From Aliidiomarina halalkaliphila (GTDB lineage: Bacteria; Pseudomonadota; Gammaproteobacteria; Enterobacterales; Alteromonadaceae): DNA of 64,000 bases. The DNA is taken from positions 248,001 through 312,000 of the forward strand of contig NZ_VJWL01000003.1 of NCBI RefSeq assembly GCF_007096385.1. Reading direction: 5' to 3'. A program made the position numbers and the translations under genes. Shown piece by piece: positions 20,437 to 28,405 of the stretch. The notes below the pieces were generated by a model. That model saw only the letters and a program-made list of their open reading frames with translations. It was not told where the DNA came from and ran no database searches. Each line of letters opens with the position of its first letter. The stretch's first letter is position 1.

Positions 20437-20691
20437 ATGCAATTTTCAGCAGAGATAAGCTTATACCCACTGGCCGATGAATTTCGGCCAGTGATTAAAG
20501 AGTTCATTGAGCGCTTGGCAAATTATCCAGCGATTAGCGTGCATACCAACACCATGAGCACGCAAGTGTTTGGCGAGTATCGCACAGTGATGGCGATTCT
20601 CACTGATGAGCTAGAGCGTATTTATCAACGGGTTCCATCCCAAGTGTTGGTGTGTAAGTTTATTAATCGCGATCTCAATCCTCATGGATAA
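20437..20691 (+). CDS. Small thiamine-binding-like protein (MTH1187/YkoF fold)
   Basis: The 84-residue soluble protein resembles the MTH1187/YqgV and YkoF thiamine-binding family. It has an alternating beta-alpha-beta pattern with YPLADEFRPVIKEFIERL, VHTNTMSTQVFGEY and a C-terminal strand VLVCKFINRD. No signal peptide is seen, so it should act in the cytoplasm. It starts 12 bases after the receptor stop and overlaps the permease gene by 8 bases. YkoF in Bacillus binds thiamine or hydroxymethylpyrimidine; the role here is inferred from fold and operon. The family call is moderately sure, the function less so. Confidence 0.72.
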   Translation: MQFSAEISLYPLADEFRPVIKEFIERLANYPAISVHTNTMSTQVFGEYRTVMAILTDELERIYQRVPSQVLVCKFINRDLNPHG

Positions 20692-21301
20692 GGTACTGGC
20701 TATCTTGGAAATGTCGTCGGCTGCGGAACTAACCGCAGTCGCCCTCGCGATTGTGTATGTAGTGTTCGCTATTCGTCAAAGCTTATGGTGTTGGCCCGCG
20801 GCCATCGCCAGTGCGTCGATATTTTCCTGGCTGTTTTATCATGGTCAGTTGTATATGGAAGCTGGGCTGCAAGCGTATTATGTGGTGATTGCGTTTTACG
20901 GATTTTGGGTGTGGCGCAATGGGGCTCGTAATGGCCCTGCGCCCATTTCCATCAAGCCCCTTGGCTTTCATGTGGTGTGGATTTTCCTGTTGTTGGTGAG
21001 CAGCATTGTGATCTCAATCTATCTGCGCTTACATACGGATGCGGTATTTCCCGAATTAGATACGGTGACCACACTGTTTAGTCTCTTCACGACATACCTC
21101 GTTGCCCGCAAGATATTGGAAAATTGGCTATATTGGATAGTGATTAATAGTCTATACGTCTGGCTCTTTATGCTAAAAGAGTTTTACGTCACTGGGATTC
21201 TTTTTGCGGTTTATGTCATCATGTCGATCATTGGCTTTTACCGATGGCGGCAGGATTATCGTCAGGGTTTTAAATCCCAGTCGGTACCCGCACGGGTGTA
21301 A
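20684..21301 (+). CDS. pnuT: PnuC-family permease, probably thiamine transporter PnuT
   Basis: A 205-residue inner-membrane protein with about seven helices and the PnuC-family aromatic segment FYGFWVWRNG. PnuC imports nicotinamide riboside, but the PnuT branch imports thiamine by facilitated diffusion, trapped by later phosphorylation. The TPP riboswitch and the adjacent kinase make thiamine the likely substrate. A second conserved region reads ENWLYWIVINSLYVWLFM. The start overlaps the preceding gene by 8 bases. The specific substrate is inference from context. Confidence 0.83.
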   Translation: MDKVLAILEMSSAAELTAVALAIVYVVFAIRQSLWCWPAAIASASIFSWLFYHGQLYMEAGLQAYYVVIAFYGFWVWRNGARNGPAPISIKPLGFHVVWIFLLLVSSIVISIYLRLHTDAVFPELDTVTTLFSLFTTYLVARKILENWLYWIVINSLYVWLFMLKEFYVTGILFAVYVIMSIIGFYRWRQDYRQGFKSQSVPARV

Positions 21302-21331
21302 ATGCCTGACATCAGCGAAGAGGTTTGATGA

Positions 21332-22198
21332 ATGCAATTTCCCACAGGATGTCTCGCCCAGCTTCCAGAGCATGGCACTTGGAAAGCAGTGTCGGTGGGA
21401 CGGGATCTAGCAAACGCAACCTGGCGTATCGATAACGGCCAGGTGCAGTATCTTGTCAAACAATATGCTCATGACGCCGCTTTTGGGCGCGCCACCGGCG
21501 ACACCGTTCAATTGGATCGGACCTTAGCAGATCGAGGAATTGCACCAGAGGTGATTTGGTCTGATGTGGAGAAGGGCATCTGCATCTTTCGTTGGCTTGA
21601 TGCCGCAACTATTGCCGATGAGTTCGATCCCATTAAGCGGGCCGATTTGCTAGGTCGTACCTTAGCTAAGATTCATCAACAATCCCTCCCAAAAACACGT
21701 TGGACATTGCGCGAGCGGGTGGAGCAGTATTGCCAAACCTTGGAATACTATAATCCCAAAGCTGCGGCGCAAGCGCGAGAAGACTGCCAGAGTTATGGGG
21801 ATCTGTTTCAGCGTTGGGAAAATGGCCCCCATGTATTTTGTCACCACGATCTCAACGCCGAACATGTGTTTTTGCTTGAACAGCCACAAGTGATCGATTG
21901 GGAATATGCCGGCTACGGTCATCCGGGGTTCGATTTAGCCTCTACCCTCGTTATAAATGATTTATATGACGACGAGATTGATACCTTGTTGGAGAGCTAT
22001 CAGCAGTTTTCTGATAACCGTATCGAGCGTGATGAGCTGCGCGACTGGGTGCGTTTGGTTGCACTTGTGAATCGTATTTGGTTCAGTGTACAAGATGCCA
22101 TTGCACAGGCAGAAGCCGGTGATAACCAAGTCAGGAAGGCAGAGCATGAGTCAATCGAAGAAGGACATCAGCGAAACCCTGTATCAGTATCTCGCTGA
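21332..22198 (+). CDS. Thiamine-kinase-like aminoglycoside phosphotransferase-fold protein
   Basis: The 288-residue protein has the choline/aminoglycoside kinase fold. The catalytic loop reads HHDLNAEHVF and the magnesium-binding loop VIDWEYAGYGHPGFDLAS, the latter very like E. coli ThiK (thiamine kinase). In the consensus HxDxxxxN the final Asn is replaced here by His, which is unusual. Its place after pnuT suggests it traps imported thiamine as thiamine phosphate. GAGG eight bases before the ATG supports the start. Its 3' end overlaps the MFS gene by 53 bases. Family sure, substrate inferred. Confidence 0.8.
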   Translation: MQFPTGCLAQLPEHGTWKAVSVGRDLANATWRIDNGQVQYLVKQYAHDAAFGRATGDTVQLDRTLADRGIAPEVIWSDVEKGICIFRWLDAATIADEFDPIKRADLLGRTLAKIHQQSLPKTRWTLRERVEQYCQTLEYYNPKAAAQAREDCQSYGDLFQRWENGPHVFCHHDLNAEHVFLLEQPQVIDWEYAGYGHPGFDLASTLVINDLYDDEIDTLLESYQQFSDNRIERDELRDWVRLVALVNRIWFSVQDAIAQAEAGDNQVRKAEHESIEEGHQRNPVSVSR

Positions 22199-23480
22199 GG
22201 ATGAAGACGCCCGCGTTTGTAAGGACATCCCCGAAGACGCCTGTTCCGAGCAGCCGAAAGCCTTTATGCTGCACCTTTGGTCGCTTACCTTAACCAAGTT
22301 AGGCGACTCCCTCGTAAGTGCCCGTCTGATTTTGCCGTGGATGCTGTCCGTAACCGGAGCCCCTGCATTCTTTATTAGTATGTTGGTGCCGCTGCGCGAA
22401 TCTCTTTCTTTATTACCGCAATTGTTTGTGGCGCAGCGAATGCGTGAGCATCCGCTGCGCAAGTGGTTTTGGGTGGCGGGCTCTATTGGTCAGGCGATTG
22501 CGCTATTTGCGATCGTGGCCGGGCTGTTTTGGCTACACGGTGACTTTACGCTCACACCCTTGGGATTTGGTTGGTGGGTTATTGGTTGGCTTACATTCTT
22601 CAGTGTGTCGCGGGGTGTTTGCTCAGTGGCGATGAAAGATGTCACCGGAAAGACGATTTCAAAAACACGACGGGGCCGTTTGTCGGGCCTCGCCGCTACC
22701 AGTGCCGGCTTTATGACGTTAGCCACGGCATTGCTGATTATCTTCGCCCCTGATGTGGAGGGCTCCTTAGGTCTCTTCGTATTGCTCCTCGGTGGGGCGG
22801 GTGTGCTTTGGTTGATTGCCGCATGGAGCTTTGCTTTGTTGCCGGAAGTACCCGGGGCAACAGAAGGCGGCGGTAATGCCATTACCGAAGCGGTAAAGTC
22901 ACTCTCTATCCTGTGGCAGGATCGGCAATTTGGCGCGTTCGTAGCCACGCGGGCGCTGCTTGTGTCTTCGGCATTTGCTATTCCTTATATTGTGGTATTG
23001 ATTCAACGTGAGAGCAGTGGGGCCCTCATTGGATTAGGTAGCTTAATGTTGGCAAGCGGTGCTGCGGGGATGTTAGCGGGCCGGTTTTGGGGTCGTTGGT
23101 CCGACTCTGCCAGCCATCATGTGATGGCGGCGGCGGCCTTCATGGCGTCGGTGGTCATGGCGTTAACGCTGCTCGTGTCTGCCCTTGAGCCCTCGTTATT
23201 GGGGCACGTTGCCGTGGGGGGCGCGCTGATATTCTTGGCCGCGGTGGCTCATCATGGTGCCCGGGTTGGTCGGAAAACTTATCTGGTGGATATGGCGACC
23301 CAAGAAAACCGCGCACAATACACGGCGGTGAGCAATACAGTGATTGGTGGGTTATTGTTATTGGGTATGCTGCTAGGGATTCTGGACGAATTCGCCGGTA
23401 CCCATGCGGTCCTGGGATTACTGGTATTGGTGAGTTTTGTTGCCGGTGTTCGGGCATTACGACTGCCAGCGGTGGAGTAG
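22146..23480 (+). CDS. MFS permease at the end of the thiamine operon
   Basis: A 444-residue major-facilitator protein with about twelve membrane helices. A hydrophilic N-terminal stretch (MSQSKKDISETLYQYLAEDE) precedes the first helix. The start at 22146 is supported by AGGAAGG upstream; an in-frame extension upstream is unlikely because it runs through the kinase gene. It overlaps the kinase gene by 53 bases, so it is almost surely on the same transcript and under the TPP riboswitch. The substrate is unknown; thiamine, its precursors, or export of a related compound are all possible. Confidence 0.85.
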   Translation: MSQSKKDISETLYQYLAEDEDARVCKDIPEDACSEQPKAFMLHLWSLTLTKLGDSLVSARLILPWMLSVTGAPAFFISMLVPLRESLSLLPQLFVAQRMREHPLRKWFWVAGSIGQAIALFAIVAGLFWLHGDFTLTPLGFGWWVIGWLTFFSVSRGVCSVAMKDVTGKTISKTRRGRLSGLAATSAGFMTLATALLIIFAPDVEGSLGLFVLLLGGAGVLWLIAAWSFALLPEVPGATEGGGNAITEAVKSLSILWQDRQFGAFVATRALLVSSAFAIPYIVVLIQRESSGALIGLGSLMLASGAAGMLAGRFWGRWSDSASHHVMAAAAFMASVVMALTLLVSALEPSLLGHVAVGGALIFLAAVAHHGARVGRKTYLVDMATQENRAQYTAVSNTVIGGLLLLGMLLGILDEFAGTHAVLGLLVLVSFVAGVRALRLPAVE

Positions 23481-23522
23481 TGTCGCATACCTGACTGGCT
23501 AGCGCTTCTTCGCTATTTTCTA

Positions 23523-23528
23523 TATAAT
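23523..23528 (+). promoter_or_regulatory. Candidate -10 element for trhO
   Basis: A perfect TATAAT in the gap between the MFS gene and trhO, 58 bases before the ATG. No convincing -35 hexamer was seen. A small inverted repeat, TAGCG...CGCTA, lies just upstream at about 23500-23515. Confidence 0.4.
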
Positions 23529-23585
23529 CCGCGCCGTTCTGGCACTGAACTTACGATTCAGCCAGCTAAGATAAGGTAATGTAAT

Positions 23586-24506
23586 ATGCAGTATATTTGT
23601 GCGGCGCTCTATAAGTTCGTAGAGCTTAACGACTTCGAAGCAATTCGACAGCCTTTGTATGACGTGATGGCCAAGCACGACGTAAAAGGCACACTTCTAT
23701 TAGCCCGTGAGGGCATCAATGGAACCATTTGTGGCACCCGCGAAGGCGTGGATGCGACGCTTGCGTTTTTGCGCAATGACCCCCGCTTAGCGGACTTGGA
23801 ACATAAAGAATCCCCTAGCGACACCCAAGCATTTTATCGGACCAAAGTGAAACTCAAAAAAGAGATCGTCACTATGGGGCTGGATTGGATCGATCCAAAA
23901 AATCTAGTGGGTACTTATGTAAAACCCGCGGATTGGAATGATTTGATTAGCGACCCAGAGGTTCTGCTGATTGATACCCGCAATGATTACGAATACGCCG
24001 TGGGCACCTTTGCTGGTGCGGTGAATCCGAAAACGGAAACTTTTCGGGAGTTTCCTGAGTACGTAAAAGCGCACTTGGACAAAGAAAAACACAAGAAAGT
24101 AGCCATGTTCTGTACCGGTGGCATTCGCTGTGAAAAATCCACAGCCTACTTAAAAGAGCTCGGTTTTGATGAGGTGTATCACTTACAAGGTGGCATTCTT
24201 AAATATCTTGAGGAAGTTCCGGCGGAAGAGAGTCGTTGGAATGGCGAGTGTTTCGTATTTGATCAGCGCGTGACAGTAAAGCACGGCCTTGAACAGGGCT
24301 CGTACGATCAGTGCTATGCCTGCCGAATGCCGATTACCGAGGAAGAAAAGGCCTCGGAGCTGTATCAAAAGGGCGTAAGTTGCCCCCATTGCTTCGATAA
24401 AACCACGCCAAGCCAGAAAGAGCGCTTTGCTGAACGCGAGCGGCAGATTCAGTTGGCAAAGCAGCGCGGTGAGAAGCATATTCGCGACGGTCGTCTCGAA
24501 GGCTAG
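23586..24506 (+). CDS. trhO: tRNA uridine(34) hydroxylase TrhO (rhodanese family)
   Basis: TrhO (YceA) hydroxylates U34 of certain tRNAs with oxygen on the way to cmo5U. The 306-residue protein has an N-terminal acylphosphatase-like domain ([11 protein letters not shown]), a rhodanese domain with the active-site loop [11 protein letters not shown], and a C-terminal zinc-ribbon-like part with CYACRMP and CPHCFD. It stands alone between its own promoter region and a bidirectional terminator shared with dps. Confidence 0.95.
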   Translation: MQYICAALYKFVELNDFEAIRQPLYDVMAKHDVKGTLLLAREGINGTICGTREGVDATLAFLRNDPRLADLEHKESPSDTQAFYRTKVKLKKEIVTMGLDWIDPKNLVGTYVKPADWNDLISDPEVLLIDTRNDYEYAVGTFAGAVNPKTETFREFPEYVKAHLDKEKHKKVAMFCTGGIRCEKSTAYLKELGFDEVYHLQGGILKYLEEVPAEESRWNGECFVFDQRVTVKHGLEQGSYDQCYACRMPITEEEKASELYQKGVSCPHCFDKTTPSQKERFAERERQIQLAKQRGEKHIRDGRLEG

Positions 24507-24521
24507 TTGCCAGCTTGGTAC

Positions 24522-24562
24522 AAAAAAAGCGTGCTCCTGATCAATCAGAGCACGCTTTTTTT
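24522..24562. terminator. Bidirectional terminator between trhO and dps
   Basis: An A7 run, an 8-bp stem (GCGTGCTC at 24529-24536 with GAGCACGC at 24548-24555) and a T7 run form a strong intrinsic terminator on both strands between the convergent genes. Confidence 0.93.
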
Positions 24563-24583
24563 AATGCTTTTTGATACTGGATA

Positions 24584-25057
24584 TTAGCCTAAGTAAGCGT
24601 TTAGCATCCAGGCGGTTTTTTCTTGCTCTTTGATGTAGTCGCTCATCAAGGAAGCGGTTCCTTCATCGTTAGCGTCTCCTGCCAACTGCAGGATTTCTCG
24701 TTGTAGTGCAATCACGACTTGATAACTATCGAGCACCTGCTGAACGCATTCACGTCCATCGTGTACATCTTTGACTTCGGCAATTTGGCTAGAGTCCAAA
24801 TAAGCGGAGTAGGCGTGGCGCGGACGCTGGCCTAGCGTAAGAATGCGCTCGGCGACCTCATCGATCTTAAGCAATAGGTCGTTGTATGTTTCTTCAAACT
24901 TCACGTGAAGTTCAAAGAACTTTTCACCGCGGACGTTCCAATGAAAGCCGCGAACGTTCATGTAGAACACTTGATAATTTGCCAATAACTGATTGAGTTT
25001 ATCGGCTAACGATTTTGCGCTCTCTTGATTGAGTCCTATCACACTAAGCTGTGTCAT
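24584..25057 (-). CDS. dps: Dps-family DNA-protecting ferritin
   Basis: Dps forms dodecamers that oxidise and store iron and shield DNA under stress. The start at 25057 gives 157 residues and is fixed by AAGGAG eight bases upstream. The ferroxidase-site residues of the family are visible in RGFHWNVRGEKFFELHVKFEETYNDLLLKIDE (His, Asp and Glu positions). The basic N-terminal DNA-binding tail of E. coli Dps is short here. Two inverted repeats lie upstream in the promoter region. It is transcribed alone. Confidence 0.94.
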   Translation of the reverse strand: MTQLSVIGLNQESAKSLADKLNQLLANYQVFYMNVRGFHWNVRGEKFFELHVKFEETYNDLLLKIDEVAERILTLGQRPRHAYSAYLDSSQIAEVKDVHDGRECVQQVLDSYQVVIALQREILQLAGDANDEGTASLMSDYIKEQEKTAWMLNAYLG

Positions 25058-25092
25058 GATCCATGCTCCTTTTGCAATTTCTTGCCAATAGC

Positions 25093-25122
25093 TTAGCAAA
25101 GCTAATCAATAAAGATATTGAT
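25093..25122. promoter_or_regulatory. Paired inverted repeats upstream of dps (possible operators)
   Basis: TTAGC-AAA-GCTAA at 25093-25105 abuts ATCAATA-AAGA-TATTGAT at 25105-25122. Both are perfect palindromes, 36-65 bases before the dps ATG. Position suggests a binding site for a stress or iron regulator, but neither repeat matches a consensus I can name. Confidence 0.4.
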
Positions 25123-25210
25123 CTAAATGAATCATCCTGTTCGCTTTTATCAATGGAGAGGCCTAAATAAAGAGGCATCATGTGTTTTCTTGTGCCGGCA
25201 GAGTGAGCAC

Positions 25211-26374
25211 TTACTTGTGTTGTGAACGCTCCGGATGCATCACGTGAGTGGCTTTTACACGTTCATCTGCGTAACAGCCCAGCACCTTCATAAAGCGCGT
25301 CATGGATTTAAGCTCCTTGAGTGCCCCTTGCCACTGTGGGCTTTGCTCATGAATCGCAATATCCATATAGAATAACTCTTCCCAAGGGTTACCTGGCATG
25401 GGTCGCGACTCGAGTTTGATGAGATTTAACTCATGTTGGCGCAGAATAATGAGGGCGTCGGCCAATGCACCGGGATGGTTATGAGTAGCCATAATCACAC
25501 TGGTACGCGCCGGAAGCTGACTAGGCACCTGCACGGGCTGCCGCTGTACAAGAATAAAACGCGTTTGATTTTCGGGTTGGTCGGCTAAATTATTGGCCAC
25601 CGCGACTAAGCGGAATAAAGCGCCACCGCTTTGTGAACCCAGTGCGGCAATACCGGATTCCTGGCTATTTGCTACCTTCTCCATTGCATGCGCTGACGAC
25701 GGGCAAGCTACCACGTTCACACCATCTAAATGGCTGAGGTAGCGGGAGCACTGAGCAATGGCTTGGGGATGACCATATAATGTCGTGATGGGTGTCTCTT
25801 CTTCACCTTCGCGCACCAGAATTTGATGCTCTACCGAGAGATAGGTTTCCGCAACAATATGTAGATGAGTGTGTCGAAGCAGGTCGTAGACTTCATTAAT
25901 GGAGCCGGATGTGGAATTCTCGATGGGGAGAATGCCTAAGGGAGTGCGACCATCTTCAACAGCGGTGAGAACGTCGCGGAAAGTTTCGCAGGACAGCCCT
26001 TGCAACTGACATTGACGCCGTCCGGCATAGCCTTGCGCCGCTAGATGCGAATAACTGCCCGCGGTTCCTAGGTGGGCAATCTGAAGCGTGCCGGTTCCCT
26101 TGCCTTGTTGTACCCACGCCTGCTGCATTAACACGGAGTCTTCAATAATAATGTGATATAGCCGGGTTAAATAGCTCGGGTCTAAACCTAACTCGGCGCC
26201 TTGCTCCATAAGTTGCAGCAGTAGTGATGTTTCTCGCTCCGTATCCCGGATGCGACTGGCTTGATTGGCTTTGCTTTGTGCTACGGCCAATGCTACATCG
26301 CGTCGCTCCGCTAAACATTGCAAGATACGTGAATCGATATCTTCGATGCGTGTTCTTAATTCTTTTAAGTCCAT
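25211..26374 (-). CDS. pheA: Bifunctional chorismate mutase/prephenate dehydratase (P-protein)
   Basis: PheA converts chorismate to prephenate and then to phenylpyruvate for phenylalanine synthesis. Start 26374 gives 387 residues (E. coli 386); a GTG five codons upstream is possible. The N-terminal chorismate mutase starts MDLKELRTRIEDIDSRIL. The dehydratase domain has LGTAGSYSHLAA and ILPIENSTSGSI. The C-terminal ACT domain keeps HNHPGALADAL and the phenylalanine-binding ESRP, so feedback inhibition is expected. It lies divergent from a lipoprotein gene; no leader-peptide attenuator was recognised. Confidence 0.96.
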   Translation of the reverse strand: MDLKELRTRIEDIDSRILQCLAERRDVALAVAQSKANQASRIRDTERETSLLLQLMEQGAELGLDPSYLTRLYHIIIEDSVLMQQAWVQQGKGTGTLQIAHLGTAGSYSHLAAQGYAGRRQCQLQGLSCETFRDVLTAVEDGRTPLGILPIENSTSGSINEVYDLLRHTHLHIVAETYLSVEHQILVREGEEETPITTLYGHPQAIAQCSRYLSHLDGVNVVACPSSAHAMEKVANSQESGIAALGSQSGGALFRLVAVANNLADQPENQTRFILVQRQPVQVPSQLPARTSVIMATHNHPGALADALIILRQHELNLIKLESRPMPGNPWEELFYMDIAIHEQSPQWQGALKELKSMTRFMKVLGCYADERVKATHVMHPERSQHK

Positions 26375-26518
26375 ACCTGCGCTTCCCACTGCAACTGCCC
26401 CGAGATCGACACTATCACTTATTTGACCCTATTTTTCTATCTCTATGAGATGGTTTATAGTGGCTGCAGCCCGATTTTATTCAGGGAAAGTCGCCAACCG
26501 AAATTACAGGAGAACGCC

Positions 26519-27142
26519 ATGAGATATTTGTACCGAGCGGCTCTATTGCCGGCAAGCATACTATTATTGAGTGCATGCGGCAGTGAGCAAAACAATCTAG
26601 AGGAAGGCGTTACTGCGCAGTCACCTCATGTTCAGTTCTTTAATCAACTTGCAAGTTTGTGCGGTAATGCTTACGCGGGAGAACGCATTGTTGAGCGCCC
26701 TGGACGGGATTTATTGGAAGGGGATGAAGCCTTAATTGTTCATTTTCGTGAATGTTCAGATACGCGGATCTGGGCCCCATTTCATATCGAGCAACCCGCG
26801 GAAGATAGCTGGGATCGGTCACGTACATGGATCTACACCTTGCATCCGGAGCATCTGGAGTTGTATCACGATCACCGGAATCCAGATGGCACCCCAGAAG
26901 ACGATTCGGGGTACGGCGGCAATACAGTGACGGCAGGGAGTCCGGATCGACAAATGTTTATCTATACGGCTCGCACCGGAGATAATGGAGAAGTGCTTGG
27001 TTGGCGCATTGAACTTGTACCGGGCGAGCGCTATAGCTACGGAACCATGGCCGATGGCGATTGGACATGGCGGATCGATTTTGATTTAAGCCAGCCCATA
27101 GACGCGCCTCCCACGCCTTGGGGCTACGAATCTGAGGGTTAA
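26519..27142 (+). CDS. Conserved-looking lipoprotein of unknown function
   Basis: The 207-residue protein begins with a signal peptide and lipobox (LLLSAC-G), so it is lipidated at Cys18 and held in the inner or outer membrane. The mature part is acidic and rich in Trp, Tyr and Asp, with ECSDTRIWAPFH, WDRSRTWIYTL and a C-terminal WTWRIDFDLSQP, suggesting a compact beta domain. CAGGAG six bases upstream of the ATG fixes the start; an open frame further upstream lacks a signal. I cannot name the family. It is convergent with cfa. Confidence 0.85.
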   Translation: MRYLYRAALLPASILLLSACGSEQNNLEEGVTAQSPHVQFFNQLASLCGNAYAGERIVERPGRDLLEGDEALIVHFRECSDTRIWAPFHIEQPAEDSWDRSRTWIYTLHPEHLELYHDHRNPDGTPEDDSGYGGNTVTAGSPDRQMFIYTARTGDNGEVLGWRIELVPGERYSYGTMADGDWTWRIDFDLSQPIDAPPTPWGYESEG

Positions 27143-27157
27143 CGCGCTGCGTACCGA

Positions 27158-28276
27158 TTAGGTCAGTGTAGGGCGTTGGTAGCCGCCAATTTTCCCCTTT
27201 GGCGACAGTACCCATTGCCATAATTGAATGTCGCGGGCGCGAAACGCGCCTGCGCATGAAAGTAGGTAGTAACGCCACATGCGGTAGAAGCGATCGCCGT
27301 ACTCCTCTTGAAAGCGGTGCCAATGGTTTTCAAAGTTACGATGCCAAGCCATTAAGGTGAGGTCATAATCGGCACCAAAGTTATGCAAGTCTTCAACCAC
27401 AAATAAGCCTTCGACTGCACTACTGATTTGCTGGAGGGCAGGCAGTTCGCCATTTGGGAAAATATACTTGGCAATAAATGGGTCTGGTATGGCTTTGGCA
27501 CGATTGCGACCAATCGTGTGGAGCAGAGCTAAACCATCATCGACTAAGCAGCGGTTGACGACTTCAAAGAAGGTACGGTGGTTCTTTGGCCCCACATGCT
27601 CAAACATGCCTAAACTCACTACGCGATCCGCTTTCATATCTAAAGAGCGGTAATCTTGCTCGTGTACTTCTATTGGATAGCCGGCGCATCGTTCTCGAGC
27701 AAGGGCTGCTTGTTGCTTTGAAATGGTAATGCCTACGCATTCAACACCGTAATGCTCCGAGGCATACTGCATAAAGCTTCCCCAACCACAGCCAATATCC
27801 AACACTTTCATCCCCGGCTGTAATTCAAGCTTACGGCAGGTGAGTTCTAACTTGTGGGCTTGCGCTTCTTCGAGGCTACGTGCGTGTTTCCAATAGCCGC
27901 AGGTGTAGGTCATGCGGGAATCTAGCATCGCTTGGTAAAACGCGTTGCCAAGGTCGTAGTGTACTTTACCTACCTGCCAGGCACGTTTGTGGCTTTGTAA
28001 GTTGAACCAACGATTTTTTAAGGCATGCCACAATAAGCGACTGGGGCTAATCTGTTGATGCACTTTTTCCCGCAGAATCCGATAAAAAAACTCGTCAAGC
28101 GCGTCGCAATCCCATTCGTGGTCCATGTAGGCTTCACCAAGACCAAGGTTTCCACGTGCCAAGGCTTGAGCTAAAGCCCGCGCGTCATGCAACTGTAGAT
28201 CCCATGGACGACCACCGTTTATCTCAATATCTGCTGTTTGCAACAAACGTTCTGCGAGACGATAAGAACTATTCAT
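27158..28276 (-). CDS. cfa: Cyclopropane-fatty-acyl-phospholipid synthase
   Basis: Cfa adds a methylene group from SAM to unsaturated acyl chains of membrane phospholipids, usually in stationary phase or acid stress. The start at 28276 gives 372 residues (E. coli 382). The SAM motif reads VLDIGCGWGSF, followed by GVECVGITISKQQ and the family segment VSLGMFEHVGPKNHRTFFEV. A weak AAGGG precedes the ATG; the in-frame Lys-rich extension upstream is unlikely. It is divergent from udk. Confidence 0.95.
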   Translation of the reverse strand: MNSSYRLAERLLQTADIEINGGRPWDLQLHDARALAQALARGNLGLGEAYMDHEWDCDALDEFFYRILREKVHQQISPSRLLWHALKNRWFNLQSHKRAWQVGKVHYDLGNAFYQAMLDSRMTYTCGYWKHARSLEEAQAHKLELTCRKLELQPGMKVLDIGCGWGSFMQYASEHYGVECVGITISKQQAALARERCAGYPIEVHEQDYRSLDMKADRVVSLGMFEHVGPKNHRTFFEVVNRCLVDDGLALLHTIGRNRAKAIPDPFIAKYIFPNGELPALQQISSAVEGLFVVEDLHNFGADYDLTLMAWHRNFENHWHRFQEEYGDRFYRMWRYYLLSCAGAFRARDIQLWQWVLSPKGKIGGYQRPTLT

Positions 28277-28405
28277 TCTAATGCCCTTTTTGGTCTTGAT
28301 TTTAATTTTTATGTTCTTCAAAAGTAGCAAATTTTTGTAACTTTGCCGGTCTTTTCCGTGGATTTGCTGAATTTCGTATTTATAAATGCATCGTAATTCG
28401 GGATA

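Noticed and set aside
22490-22948. 152-codon minus-strand frame
   Set aside because: Antisense shadow of the MFS permease; composition is that of reversed membrane-helix codons.
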